Source of the DNA: Myxococcales bacterium
GTDB lineage: Bacteria > Myxococcota_A > Bradymonadia > Bradymonadales > Bradymonadaceae
Assembly (NCBI GenBank): GCA_007120035.1
Contig: SKON01000049.1
Location: 1 to 64,000 of the forward strand
DNA length: 64,000 nucleotides
Direction: 5' to 3'
Shown: positions 16,272-24,360 of the stretch, piece by piece
Numbering within the stretch: the first letter of the stretch is position 1
Layout: every line of letters begins with the position of its first letter
Notes under the pieces: model-generated
Database searches by the model: none
What the model saw: only the letters and a program-made list of their open reading frames with translations
What the model was told of the DNA's origin: nothing
Translations under genes and position numbers: made by a program

Positions 16272-18686
16272 TCAGTCGGCGACGCCCCGGGCGAATCGGT
16301 GTCGGGCCTCGGCGGGGGCCTTCTGATCGGCGAAGGCGATGGGGGCTGAGATACAGGAGTCGGGGATGCCGAAGGCGTCGGTCAGGGAGAGGGCGTGCTC
16401 CCGGACCTCGGCGCAGAGGAGGTTCACCTCGTCGCGGATGGCCCGGTACTTATTGCCCTGCAGGTAGCCGTTCTCCAGGAACCAGGCCCCGTCGGCTTCC
16501 ACGCGGGAGAGGGCGTAGAGGGCGCGGACCCTGGCGAGGATGTCCCGGAGGGTGAGGTTGGGGGTCTTCTCCTCGGCTTCGATGAAGCTCTCCAGGATGT
16601 ATCGTTCGAGGTTGGCGTTGGCCAGGGCGACAGCGTGGTCCTGGCACTCGTTGAAAGCCTGGAAGGAGTCCATGCCGTCGTCGAGGCGGCGCTTCATGCG
16701 GCGCGCCAGGCTCACCTTGAGGGTGTTCTCCCGGTAGGTGAAGGCGTTGAGCTGGAACTCCGAGGACCGCAGGTGGTCCGGGTCGGTGTTGCGGGTGACC
16801 ACGGGGTTGGTCTCGGCGATGGTGCGGGTGGCCTGGTTGGTGAGCATCCGGGCCATGGTGAAGAGGTTTCCGTCGGCCATCTCACGGCCGAACTCCGAGA
16901 GGGTGGCCTTGGCAACCTGCTGCATCATGACGACGTTGGCCCCCTCGAAGGTGGCGAAGACGTCGACGTCGGCCCGGATCTGGGGCAGGCGGTTTAAGGA
17001 GAGGTAGCCCTGGCCGCCACAGGCCTCGCGGGACTCCTGGACGGCGTCGATGGCGAACCACGACGAGTAAGCCTTCATGCCGGCGGCGGTGGCCTCCACG
17101 ACTCGGCGATCGTCGAGGGCGGGGTCGTTGTAGGTGTCCATCAGCCGGTGGAGGGCGAAGGTCTGGGCGTAGGCGCTGGCCAGAAGAGGCATCAGGGTGC
17201 GCTGGTGGGTGCGGTACTCCAGCAGGGGGATCTCGGGCTTGCCGGCGGGCCCGAACTGGCGGCGGAAGCTGCCGTACCGGGTGGCGATGGTCAGGGCGAC
17301 CTTGGCGGCGCTGAGTCCCGAGGCGGTGATGCCCAGGCGGCCGGCCACGAGGGTGCTCAGGGTGGTGAAGAATCGGCGGTTGGCGCTGGGGATGGTGCTC
17401 TGGTAGCGGCCTTCCTCGTCGACCTGGCCGTAGCGGTCCAGGAGGTTCTCGCGAGGGACGCGGACGTGGTCAAACCAGATGCGTCCGTTGTCGACGCCGT
17501 TGAGGCCCATCTTCCATCCCTGGTCCTCGATGCGGACCCCCTCGAGGGGCTCCCGGTTGTCGTCTCGGATGGGGACCAGGAAGGCATGGACGCCGTGGTT
17601 CTCGCCATCGACGATGAGCTGGGCGTAGACGGTGGCCATGGTGGCGTACTTGCCGGCGCCGCCGATCCACTCTTTGCGGGCCGACTCGGTGGGGGTGTGG
17701 ATCACGAACTCCTCGGTGTCGGAGTCGTATCGGGCGATGGTCTCGAGCTCCCGGACGTTGGATCCCCGGCCGAGCTCTGTCATGGCGTAGCAGCCCTGGA
17801 GTTTCAGGCTGGCGACGTCGTCGAGGAATTTATGATGACGCTCGGTTCCCAGGAAGAGGATGCTGCCGCCGAAGAGGCCGAGCTGGACGCCGAACTTCAC
17901 CAGGAGGCTCAGGTCGAAGATGCCGAGGGTCTCAAAGATGGCGAGAAACTCGCTCATGTCGCGGTGCTCACCGCGGGGGAAGGCCCGTTCGCTGAAGCCC
18001 TCTTCGGCGAGGATCGTCAGCCAGGAGACGACCTGCTCGCGGTAGTCGTCGAGGGGGAGGCCGTAGTGGAAGAGGAATCGGTCGGAGTCGAGGAGGCGTC
18101 GGAGATCGTTGCGCAATTGTTGATGAGAGCCGTCGAGGAGATCTCGCATGGCCAGGACGTCGAAGGTGGGCTCCGGGGTGCGAGCCGGAGGCTCGGGGCG
18201 GCGCTCGTCGATCTGGGTGCGGAGCTCGCCGGCGGCCTCTTCGCCGACGAGGCCGAGGGCCTCTTCGATCTCGGAGAGGGCGGTCTTGATCTCGTCTGCG
18301 GTCCAGGGCTGGTCTGGGCCGTTGGCTTTGTAGAGGGCGGCCATGTCGGCGCCGAGCTCAGCCAGGGTGAGGCGCTCGGCCTCGCCAAGCTCCTTGGTGC
18401 CTTCCCGGAGCACCTGGAGGAGGGCGGTGATCTCCACCGGTTCTGGGGGGGCTGCCGGGTCGAGCCAGTGGTCCAGCGCCTGCAGGGCGTCCTCGTCGAC
18501 CCAGGGGAGGCGAGCGGTGAGCTCCTTGAGGAGCTCCAGCTCTCGGGCTTGGAGTTCACCGTTGGACCAGGCGAGGTAGAGAAGTGGTAAGAGAGGCATC
18601 AGGCAGGGCTGCTCGAGGAGCTTGCGCAGGTGTGGCAGGTCGTCGCGTCCTTCGAGAAGATCCAGGGGGGCCGTGGTGGTCGCCAT
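16272..18686 (-). CDS. Acyl-CoA oxidase-like dehydrogenase with N-terminal TerB-like helical extension
   Basis: This protein has about 804 residues, longer than the usual 620-700 for peroxisome-type acyl-CoA oxidases. The body (from about residue 190) has flavoprotein motifs GCYAMTELGRGSNVRELET and RKEWIGGAGKYATM, then GWKMGLNGVDNGRIWFDHVRVP, and the CGGQGYLSLNRLPQIR / FATFEGANVVMMQQ region typical of ACOX. It should oxidise an acyl-CoA to enoyl-CoA in beta-oxidation. The N-terminus (about 15-80: LYLAWSNGELQARELELLKEL) resembles TerB. GAGG is spaced better for the ATG at 18686 than for the one at 18692. Confidence 0.88.
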   Translation of the reverse strand: MATTTAPLDLLEGRDDLPHLRKLLEQPCLMPLLPLLYLAWSNGELQARELELLKELTARLPWVDEDALQALDHWLDPAAPPEPVEITALLQVLREGTKELGEAERLTLAELGADMAALYKANGPDQPWTADEIKTALSEIEEALGLVGEEAAGELRTQIDERRPEPPARTPEPTFDVLAMRDLLDGSHQQLRNDLRRLLDSDRFLFHYGLPLDDYREQVVSWLTILAEEGFSERAFPRGEHRDMSEFLAIFETLGIFDLSLLVKFGVQLGLFGGSILFLGTERHHKFLDDVASLKLQGCYAMTELGRGSNVRELETIARYDSDTEEFVIHTPTESARKEWIGGAGKYATMATVYAQLIVDGENHGVHAFLVPIRDDNREPLEGVRIEDQGWKMGLNGVDNGRIWFDHVRVPRENLLDRYGQVDEEGRYQSTIPSANRRFFTTLSTLVAGRLGITASGLSAAKVALTIATRYGSFRRQFGPAGKPEIPLLEYRTHQRTLMPLLASAYAQTFALHRLMDTYNDPALDDRRVVEATAAGMKAYSSWFAIDAVQESREACGGQGYLSLNRLPQIRADVDVFATFEGANVVMMQQVAKATLSEFGREMADGNLFTMARMLTNQATRTIAETNPVVTRNTDPDHLRSSEFQLNAFTYRENTLKVSLARRMKRRLDDGMDSFQAFNECQDHAVALANANLERYILESFIEAEEKTPNLTLRDILARVRALYALSRVEADGAWFLENGYLQGNKYRAIRDEVNLLCAEVREHALSLTDAFGIPDSCISAPIAFADQKAPAEARHRFARGVAD

Positions 18687-18814
18687 CTTCATACCTCGCA
18701 GAGAAGGGATTCACTATTGGGATCGCGCACAAGTGGGGGGAGGATAACCACGAAGCTGGGATTGGCCAAGGGGGAGATTGGGTTTGCGGAACCGGTTGGA
18801 TTCGGTCACACTTT

Positions 18815-18844
18815 TTGTTGAGACCAGTGAGACCTTTGTATCAA
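18815..18844 (+). promoter_or_regulatory. Possible sigma70-type promoter for the histidine kinase
   Basis: TTGTTG (18815-18820) and TATCAA (18839-18844) are separated by 18 bp and lie about 20 bp before the kinase start. This is the only AT-rich candidate in the intergenic region. It is a pattern match only. Confidence 0.35.
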
Positions 18845-18863
18845 TGGATAATGGCGGCGGGTG

Positions 18864-20906
18864 ATGGAGACGAAGACCGGAGAACTGGAGGGGTTCCGAC
18901 GGCTTTACGAGTTCTCGCGGCTGTTGTTGACCGGTAACGAGCCGGAAAACCTGGTGGATCGGCTGGTGGAGGCGACCCGTGCGGTGACCCGGGCCGATGA
19001 GGTGATCCTCTTTCGACTGGAGAAGGAGATGCCGAGAGTGCACGCGATCTCCTCGTCGAAAGAGGGGGCGCGGCTGCCGGAGTATTCGGTGACTCTGGTG
19101 CGGGAGGTGGTGGTTCGTCAGGAGCCTCTGCTCTTGATCGATATTCAGCAGGACCCCGACTTTGGGCGGGCGGAGTCGATTCGGGAGCTGAACATCACGA
19201 GCGCCATGGGGGCGCCGTTGCACGTCAACGGGGATCTCTGGGGGCTGCTCTACGCGGCTCGGAGTCGTCTGGCGGGGAACTTCGCCGAGGAGCATCGGGA
19301 TCTGATGACCGTGGCGGCGGCGCAGGCGAGCCTGTTGTTGAGCCGGTTTCACGCCGATCAGGCGCTGCGAGAGAGCGAACAGCGGCATCGGGTGCTCATC
19401 GATCTCTCGCCGTCGGCGATCGTGGTGCTCCGGGAGGGGCGAGTGGTGTTCTGCAATCGGGCGGCCGTGAACCTCTGGGGTCGCAAGGGCAAAGAAGATC
19501 TCCTGGGGGAAGAGGTGGAGAACCTCTTTGACTCGTGGCGGTCACGAGATCTCTGGGAGCTCTTGGAAGGGCAGGCCCCGTTTGAGGCGGTGGAGGCCTG
19601 GGCGGGCAGCGAAGAGGACGAGAGGGCGGGGTGTCCTGTGGAGGTGCGGGGGGGGCCGGTGTGGATCGATGGAGAGACGGGACTTCAGTTGATCCTCAAC
19701 GAGGTCTCCGAGCAGAAGGCAGTGATGGCGCGGCGGGTGAGGTCGGATCGGTTGATGGCCATGGGGACGATGGCGACCACCGTGGGGCACGAGATCAACA
19801 ATCCACTGGCCTACGTGCAGGCGAATCTGGATTTCGCGGTGAAAGAGATGGAGGAGCATTGGTCATCGCCGGGCCAGACTCTGGACGACGCCGGACGAGC
19901 GGAGCTCTTGGCGGGGCTGCGGGCAGCCCGGGAAGGCACGGAGCGGATTCGGGCGGTGGTGGACAGCATTCAGAACTTCTCTCGCCTGGGAGAAGACGAA
20001 GCGGGGGTGACCTCCGTGGAGCGGCCGCTGGAGAGCTCGTTGCGGGTGGCTCGAAGTGAGCTGGGCCCCGACGTGGTGTTGGAGGTCGATCTTCGCCCCA
20101 CGGCCCCCGTAGCGGTGACGGCGCCCCGCCTGGGGCAGGTCTTTTTGAACCTCCTGATCAACGCGGCGCAGGCGCTCTCGAAGATGCCCGAGGGGGACCG
20201 GCGGTTGGAGATCCGGAGCCGGCAGTTTGAGGACGAGGTGATCGTGGAGATCGTCGACTCCGGGCCGGGGATCGAGGAGAGCGTACGGCAGCATATCTTC
20301 GATCCCTTCGTGACGACCAAAGAGGACGGGACCGGGCTGGGGCTGGCGATCAGCTCGGATATCGTGGCCGCCGCCGGGGGGGCCATCGAGGTCGAGAGCC
20401 GGGGGGGGAAGGGGTGTCTGTTTCGGGTCCGGCTGCCGGCGTCGGAGGAGCCGACGACCCAGCGGATAACCATGGTGGATAAGCCGGAGATGGCGCAGGC
20501 TGGAAGGATCCTGATCGTGGAGCCCGACCGAGCGCTGGCGGAGAGCCTCCAGCGGCTGTTGAAGAGTCAGCATGAAGTAGAGGCGGTGTCGACCGTCGGG
20601 GAGGCCGTAGAGCTTCTGGGGAGCCACAGGGAGTTCGACGTGATCCTCTGCGATCTGCGGTTCCGCGGTGGCGTGGGGCTCGATGTCTTCCAGTGGATCC
20701 AGGATCAGGCGCCGGAGTATCGAGAGCGGCTGGTGGCGATGACCGCCAGCCGGTGCACGCAGGCACAATTGGAGAAGCTATCGGCGCTGCCCAATCCCTG
20801 GGTGCGAAAGCCCTTCGACCTGCAGCGGCTGCGATCGGTGATCGGCGCAGTGTTAGAATCCCGGACAGAGAGCCGGGGGCGAGATGGGAGCACAGGTGAG
20901 CGATAA
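18864..20906 (+). CDS. Hybrid sensor histidine kinase (GAF-PAS-HisKA-HATPase-REC)
   Basis: This soluble protein of about 680 residues has no membrane segments. A GAF domain (about 25-170) is followed by a PAS-like domain (178-285, starting RESEQRHRVLIDLSPSAIVV). The phospho-acceptor region has His in TVGHEINNPLAYVQANL near 312. The ATPase domain has N-box VFLNLLINAAQAL, DSGPGIEESV and GTGLGLAISSDIV. A C-terminal receiver has acidic pocket EPD, the phospho-Asp in VILCDLRF and Lys in VRKPFD. No response-regulator gene adjoins, so the output is unknown. It overlaps the SspB gene by 11 nt. Confidence 0.94.
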   Translation: METKTGELEGFRRLYEFSRLLLTGNEPENLVDRLVEATRAVTRADEVILFRLEKEMPRVHAISSSKEGARLPEYSVTLVREVVVRQEPLLLIDIQQDPDFGRAESIRELNITSAMGAPLHVNGDLWGLLYAARSRLAGNFAEEHRDLMTVAAAQASLLLSRFHADQALRESEQRHRVLIDLSPSAIVVLREGRVVFCNRAAVNLWGRKGKEDLLGEEVENLFDSWRSRDLWELLEGQAPFEAVEAWAGSEEDERAGCPVEVRGGPVWIDGETGLQLILNEVSEQKAVMARRVRSDRLMAMGTMATTVGHEINNPLAYVQANLDFAVKEMEEHWSSPGQTLDDAGRAELLAGLRAAREGTERIRAVVDSIQNFSRLGEDEAGVTSVERPLESSLRVARSELGPDVVLEVDLRPTAPVAVTAPRLGQVFLNLLINAAQALSKMPEGDRRLEIRSRQFEDEVIVEIVDSGPGIEESVRQHIFDPFVTTKEDGTGLGLAISSDIVAAAGGAIEVESRGGKGCLFRVRLPASEEPTTQRITMVDKPEMAQAGRILIVEPDRALAESLQRLLKSQHEVEAVSTVGEAVELLGSHREFDVILCDLRFRGGVGLDVFQWIQDQAPEYRERLVAMTASRCTQAQLEKLSALPNPWVRKPFDLQRLRSVIGAVLESRTESRGRDGSTGER

Positions 20907-21381
20907 GGACGAGAAGAACGACGGTCCCTCTAAGATCACGCAGCTCTTCCCCGGTGGACCTCCTGAGCGGGAGGAACCCGAGCCGGAGGAACCGGAAGCG
21001 GAGGAACCCGAGGAGGAGCCGGGCACCGTGGTGGAGGTGGACTTCGGGGCCATCCGGGCGGAGGAGTCGGGACCGGAGACGCCCTTCGCGGTGTTCTCGC
21101 GGATGATCAACCAGGGGATGGTGATGGTCACCCTGGATCCCCAGGCAGAAGGGACCACGGTGCCGCCGGAGTTTCTGGGGCATCGAGAGCTGCGGCTGAA
21201 TTTCTCCTATCGGTTTCAGCTACCGGACTTCGATTTTGACGAGGACGGGGTGAGAGCGTCGCTCTCGTTTCAGGGGCAGCGGAAGTACTGTGATATCCCG
21301 TGGGAGGCGGTGTACATGCTCTTCTGCCATGAGACGGGGGAGTTCGCGGTGTTTCGGCCGCCGTCGCTGCCGACGGAGTGA
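20896..21381 (+). CDS. sspB: SspB-like ClpXP adaptor protein
   Basis: The protein has about 161 residues from a GTG at 20896, preceded by GGGAG; an in-frame ATG at 20884 sits on that site. An acidic Glu/Pro-rich N-terminal stretch leads into an SspB fold: INQGMVMVTLDPQAEG, then ELRLNFSYRFQLPDFDFDEDGV, then YCDIPWEAVYML. SspB delivers ssrA-tagged or other substrates to the ClpXP protease. In E. coli the acidic/ClpX-binding tail is C-terminal, so the N-terminal acidic region is a different arrangement. It overlaps the histidine kinase gene. Confidence 0.85.
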   Translation: MSDKDEKNDGPSKITQLFPGGPPEREEPEPEEPEAEEPEEEPGTVVEVDFGAIRAEESGPETPFAVFSRMINQGMVMVTLDPQAEGTTVPPEFLGHRELRLNFSYRFQLPDFDFDEDGVRASLSFQGQRKYCDIPWEAVYMLFCHETGEFAVFRPPSLPTE

Positions 21382-21398
21382 GCCGACGAAGTCGGTGA

Positions 21399-21983
21399 CT
21401 AGTGACGAGTGGGGGGAGGGCCGGCTTCTTCGAGCTGTCGGCGGATGTCTTCGGTCTGCTCTTGGGTGACCTCGGGGCCCATGGTGATACGGACGCAGAA
21501 GGTCATGGTGCCGCTGACGGCGACGAGGATGAAGACGATCAAGACTGCCTGGCGCCAGGAGATGGAGTATCGGGGGGAGCGGGCCCGGGCCTCGACGAGG
21601 GCGTCGCGAGCGGCGGCGCTCTTGGGGTGATCTTCGGCGGCTCGGGCGGCCAGAGAGAGGGAGAGCTCCAGGTGTGCGGGGTCGCTCGAATCATCGAAGA
21701 GGGCGGTGTAGACCCGTGCGACGAGGACGAGGTGTTCGGCGGTCACCGGCGAGAGCAGCGCAGCATGGCGAGCGGCCTGGAGGGCTTCCTGGAGGCGGCC
21801 GGCTTGCAGGGCCTGGGCGGCGGCTTCGGCGAGCTCTTCGGCGCGGTGATGGGCGTCGAGGGACTCGTCGTCGGTCATGCCGACGTCGAGGGCGATCTGG
21901 CGAAGGGTCTCGTCGTCGGGGAAGTGGTGGGGGTCGTCCCAGGCGGCTTCGGCGCGTTTCAGGTATTCGTCGACGGCGGTCAT
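21399..21983 (-). CDS. Single-pass membrane protein with TPR-like helical region
   Basis: This 194-residue protein has an N-terminal helical region (about 45-135) rich in Ala/Leu/Glu with TPR-like spacing (LAEAAAQALQAGRLQEALQA). One membrane segment follows (AVLIVFILVAVSGTMTFCVRI, about 145-165) and then a short Glu/Gln tail. I recognise no family. Its ATG overlaps the stop of the upstream YeeE/YedE gene (ATGA), so it belongs to that operon. Confidence 0.7.
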   Translation of the reverse strand: MTAVDEYLKRAEAAWDDPHHFPDDETLRQIALDVGMTDDESLDAHHRAEELAEAAAQALQAGRLQEALQAARHAALLSPVTAEHLVLVARVYTALFDDSSDPAHLELSLSLAARAAEDHPKSAAARDALVEARARSPRYSISWRQAVLIVFILVAVSGTMTFCVRITMGPEVTQEQTEDIRRQLEEAGPPPTRH

Positions 21984-22426
21984 CCGTCACCTCCGGCGGT
22001 GGCTGAGGAGGCCAGGAATCGCTGGGTGAGGGCGTGTCCGTAGACCCCGAGCCCCATGAAGAGGACGAAGACCAGCACCGGGGCCGTGCCGGTGACTACC
22101 GAGGCCAGGGCTGGGCCGGGGCAGAAGCCCGAGAGTCCCCAGCCGATCCCGAAGAGGGCGGATCCGATGATCAGTCGGGCCGTGATCTGGGTGTTCGTGG
22201 GGAGGTGGAAGGTCTCGTCCAGGACGGGGCGCTCCCGCTTCGCCCGGGTGAACCGGTAGACGGCGAGGTTGACGGCCAGGGCGCCGCCCATCACGAAGGC
22301 CAGGCTGGGGTCCCAGTCGCCGAAGAGGTCGAGGAACCCCACGACCTTGGCGGGCTGGGTCATGCCGCCGAAGGCGAGTCCCACGGCAAAGAGGAGTCCG
22401 GCGATGAAGGGGATCGCGAGCTTCAC
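21980..22426 (-). CDS. YeeE/YedE-family transporter, second half-protein
   Basis: This 148-residue membrane protein starts at a GTG (22426) preceded by AGGTG. It has the C-terminal-half YeeE/YedE signature: [35 protein letters not shown], and the conserved Cys in [15 protein letters not shown]. YeeE transports thiosulfate; half-sized pairs are common and are assigned to sulfur-compound transport. Its start overlaps the stop of the partner gene (GTGA), fitting a two-subunit transporter. Confidence 0.9.
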   Translation of the reverse strand: MKLAIPFIAGLLFAVGLAFGGMTQPAKVVGFLDLFGDWDPSLAFVMGGALAVNLAVYRFTRAKRERPVLDETFHLPTNTQITARLIIGSALFGIGWGLSGFCPGPALASVVTGTAPVLVFVLFMGLGVYGHALTQRFLASSATAGGDG

Positions 22427-22854
22427 AGGGCACCTCCGGCGAAGTGGCCGATAGCCCACACCGTGGCGAAGCCGGCGCCCATAAAGGTCAGGGTGGCCAC
22501 GAGAGACCGGCGTGAGAATCGGCTCAGGCCGCAGACTCCGTGGCCGCTGGTGCAGCCTGAGCCCAGGCGGGTCCCGAACCCAACGAGGAGTCCGGCGACC
22601 CCGAGGGCCCAGTACGAGCGGGTGATCTCAAAGGCGAAGAGCTGGGGCTGCAGGACGAACATCAGGGCCCCGCCGACCAGGAGGCCCGCCAGGAAGGTGA
22701 GCTTCCAGCCGATGTCGGCCCCCCGGGGGAGGATCGAGCCTTCGAAGATGCCGCTGATGCCGGCGATGCGGCCCTTGAAATACCACAGGAGGGCCGCGGA
22801 GAGTCCGATGAGGACGCCTCCGATCAGGGAGGCGACGGGGGTGAATTGTTCCAT
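22423..22854 (-). CDS. YeeE/YedE-family transporter, first half-protein
   Basis: This protein of about 143 residues starts [20 protein letters not shown], the usual N-terminal-half beginning. It carries the conserved thiosulfate-path Cys region [26 protein letters not shown]. With the overlapping downstream gene it makes a complete YeeE/YedE-type inner-membrane transporter, probably for thiosulfate or another sulfur species. An upstream GTG at 22887 would add 11 residues but has no better ribosome site. Confidence 0.9.
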   Translation of the reverse strand: MEQFTPVASLIGGVLIGLSAALLWYFKGRIAGISGIFEGSILPRGADIGWKLTFLAGLLVGGALMFVLQPQLFAFEITRSYWALGVAGLLVGFGTRLGSGCTSGHGVCGLSRFSRRSLVATLTFMGAGFATVWAIGHFAGGAL

Positions 22855-22932
22855 CGTGGGATCGACTGTCAGAGAAGGGGGTTCCACCAGGGTCTGGTGT
22901 AAGGATGCCCGGCGGGGAGATCAAGTTTCAGG

Positions 22933-23700
22933 CTACTTCACGGTCTGGGCCCGGCGAGCTCGGCGCAGGTGAAGATCGGCGACGAAGGAGTGGAGGAGGC
23001 CGCAGGCGTGGGGGCTCTCGCGGTGGATGCTCTCGGCGTAGGCCATGGCCTCCTCGAAGGTGTGGCCCGGTTTTTTGTAGTTCTTCAGGTAGTTGCGAAA
23101 CCTGTCGAGGTTGCCGCTGCGGGTGAGCTCGGGGTGGAATTGGGTGGCTACCACGGGGGCGTCTTTGACCCGGATGGCCTGGTAGGGGCAGCGCTCGCTG
23201 CTGGCCAGGTGGATCAGCTCCGGAGGCAGCGTGATAGCGCTGTCATTATGGCCGAGCTGAGCGTCGAAGGTCCGAGGGAGGTCGCCGAAGAGGGGATCGT
23301 CGTCGGCGGCGTCGGTGAGGGTGATCTCGAAGGTGCCGAGCTCGGCCCGGTCGGGGTCGCTCTCGAGGTGGCCGCCGAGGGCCTGGACGATGCCCTGGAA
23401 GCCGAAGCAGGACGCGAACATGGGGATCTGGAGGGAGAGGATCCTCCGCATCAGGGTTAAGAAGTCCTCATGCCAGTCGAAGCCTCCCTGTACCACGGAG
23501 AAGGCGCCGCTGCCGCCGACCATCAAGGCGTCCTGGCCACGGGGATCGAAGAGATCCAGGGACTCCAGGGCGATGTTGAAGGTGGAGAAGGCCGAGACCG
23601 GGAGATCGCATCGAGCGGCGAAGGCCTGCCGCTCGTGTTCGGCCATAGGGTCCCCGGCTTCCCGGGCCTGGATTAGGAGAATACGAGGGGTGTCCTGCAT
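22933..23700 (-). CDS. Class I glutamine amidotransferase
   Basis: This 255-residue GATase1 protein has nucleophile Cys in IPMFASCFGFQGIVQALGG and catalytic His in VVATQFHPELTRSG. It looks like the stand-alone GMP-synthase-type amidotransferases that hydrolyse gamma-glutamyl amides or act with an unknown partner. The C-terminal 55 residues are an extra helical extension. No synthetase gene adjoins. It lies on the same strand as the YeeE/YedE pair but about 80 bp upstream. Confidence 0.88.
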   Translation of the reverse strand: MQDTPRILLIQAREAGDPMAEHERQAFAARCDLPVSAFSTFNIALESLDLFDPRGQDALMVGGSGAFSVVQGGFDWHEDFLTLMRRILSLQIPMFASCFGFQGIVQALGGHLESDPDRAELGTFEITLTDAADDDPLFGDLPRTFDAQLGHNDSAITLPPELIHLASSERCPYQAIRVKDAPVVATQFHPELTRSGNLDRFRNYLKNYKKPGHTFEEAMAYAESIHRESPHACGLLHSFVADLHLRRARRAQTVK

Positions 23701-23779
23701 AGCGGGCTCGTCGAGGGGTCACGGCAAGGGCCCGTGGGGCCGGTGATCAGGATGAATGGCCCGGCGGAGGGATGCAACG

Positions 23780-23809
23780 AAAAAACCCCGGAGCCGAGGC
23801 TCCGGGGTT
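23780..23809 (-). terminator. Rho-independent terminator of the cold-shock gene
   Basis: Read on the minus strand, a perfect 12-bp stem (AACCCCGGAGCC with GGCTCCGGGGTT, 23784-23809) runs straight into a T-run. It lies about 30 bp past the cold-shock stop codon. Confidence 0.9.
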
Positions 23810-23837
23810 CTGTAGACCTAGGTCAGGCCGTGATGAC

Positions 23838-24047
23838 TCAGAGAGTGATCACGTTAGCGGCCTTCGGACCTTTGGGGCCAGACTCGACGTCGAATTCGAC
23901 GGCGGTGTCTTCGGCGATGGTCTTGAAGCCCGGCTGAGACAGGGCGCTGAAGTGAAGGAAGACGTCGGGGCCGCCGTCATCGCGCTCGATGAAACCGAAA
24001 CCTTTGTCCTCGTTAAACCACTTCACCTTACCTTGTGTTCTCGACAT
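23838..24047 (-). CDS. Cold-shock protein, CspA family
   Basis: This 69-residue single cold-shock domain protein has RNP1-like [10 protein letters not shown] and RNP2-like DVFLHFSAL, normal length for CspA. It is a cytosolic RNA/ssDNA chaperone. AAGGA precedes the ATG. A structured 5' leader and a strong terminator flank it, so it is probably a monocistronic mRNA. Whether it is cold-induced or constitutive is not shown. Confidence 0.96.
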   Translation of the reverse strand: MSRTQGKVKWFNEDKGFGFIERDDGGPDVFLHFSALSQPGFKTIAEDTAVEFDVESGPKGPKAANVITL

Positions 24048-24140
24048 ACGCTTTTTCCTTGTCAGACATGCACTGTTCTAATCTCCGAGGCGCCAGATGG
24101 TGCCTCGGAACGCTTGTTCCGACCACGTGAACCGTTCACG
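24048..24140 (-). promoter_or_regulatory. Structured 5' leader of the cold-shock gene with competing hairpins
   Basis: Three stem-loops lie just upstream of the start. CGTGAAC/GTTCACG is at 24126-24140, CGGAAC with GTTCCG at 24106-24121, and CCGAGGC with GCCTCGG at 24085-24108. The second and third share bases 24106-24108, so they compete. Such alternative folds are known in cspA leaders as temperature-sensing structures; that role here is inferred. No clear -35/-10 pair was found upstream (24141-24240). Confidence 0.5.
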
Positions 24141-24292
24141 GGGTCGTCTCTCGGGGAGCCAGCTCAAGACTGAGAACTGACCCGGCTTTTTTCAGGCAAG
24201 TCTACAAAGGAGGGTACTACTTGCGTTCCCAACAGGGCGGAACTGCTTGAAAAAAATCGGAACTTCTATGCTGAGGGTTCCTCAAGATGTGT

Positions 24293-24311
24293 ATCGGTGG
24301 TGACCACCGAT
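24293..24311. other. 19-bp perfect palindrome between TPM and cold-shock genes
   Basis: ATCGGTGGT, a central G, then ACCACCGAT. It lies about 50 bp past the TPM stop codon and about 245 bp before the cold-shock start. It could be a transcript-end hairpin (no T-run follows) or a dimeric regulator site. The rest of 24141-24360 holds no gene I can see. Confidence 0.7.
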
Positions 24312-24360
24312 GGAAGTAGTACTACAGGGCGGCGAGAGAGAAAGCAAGGGAAAAGGTTGA

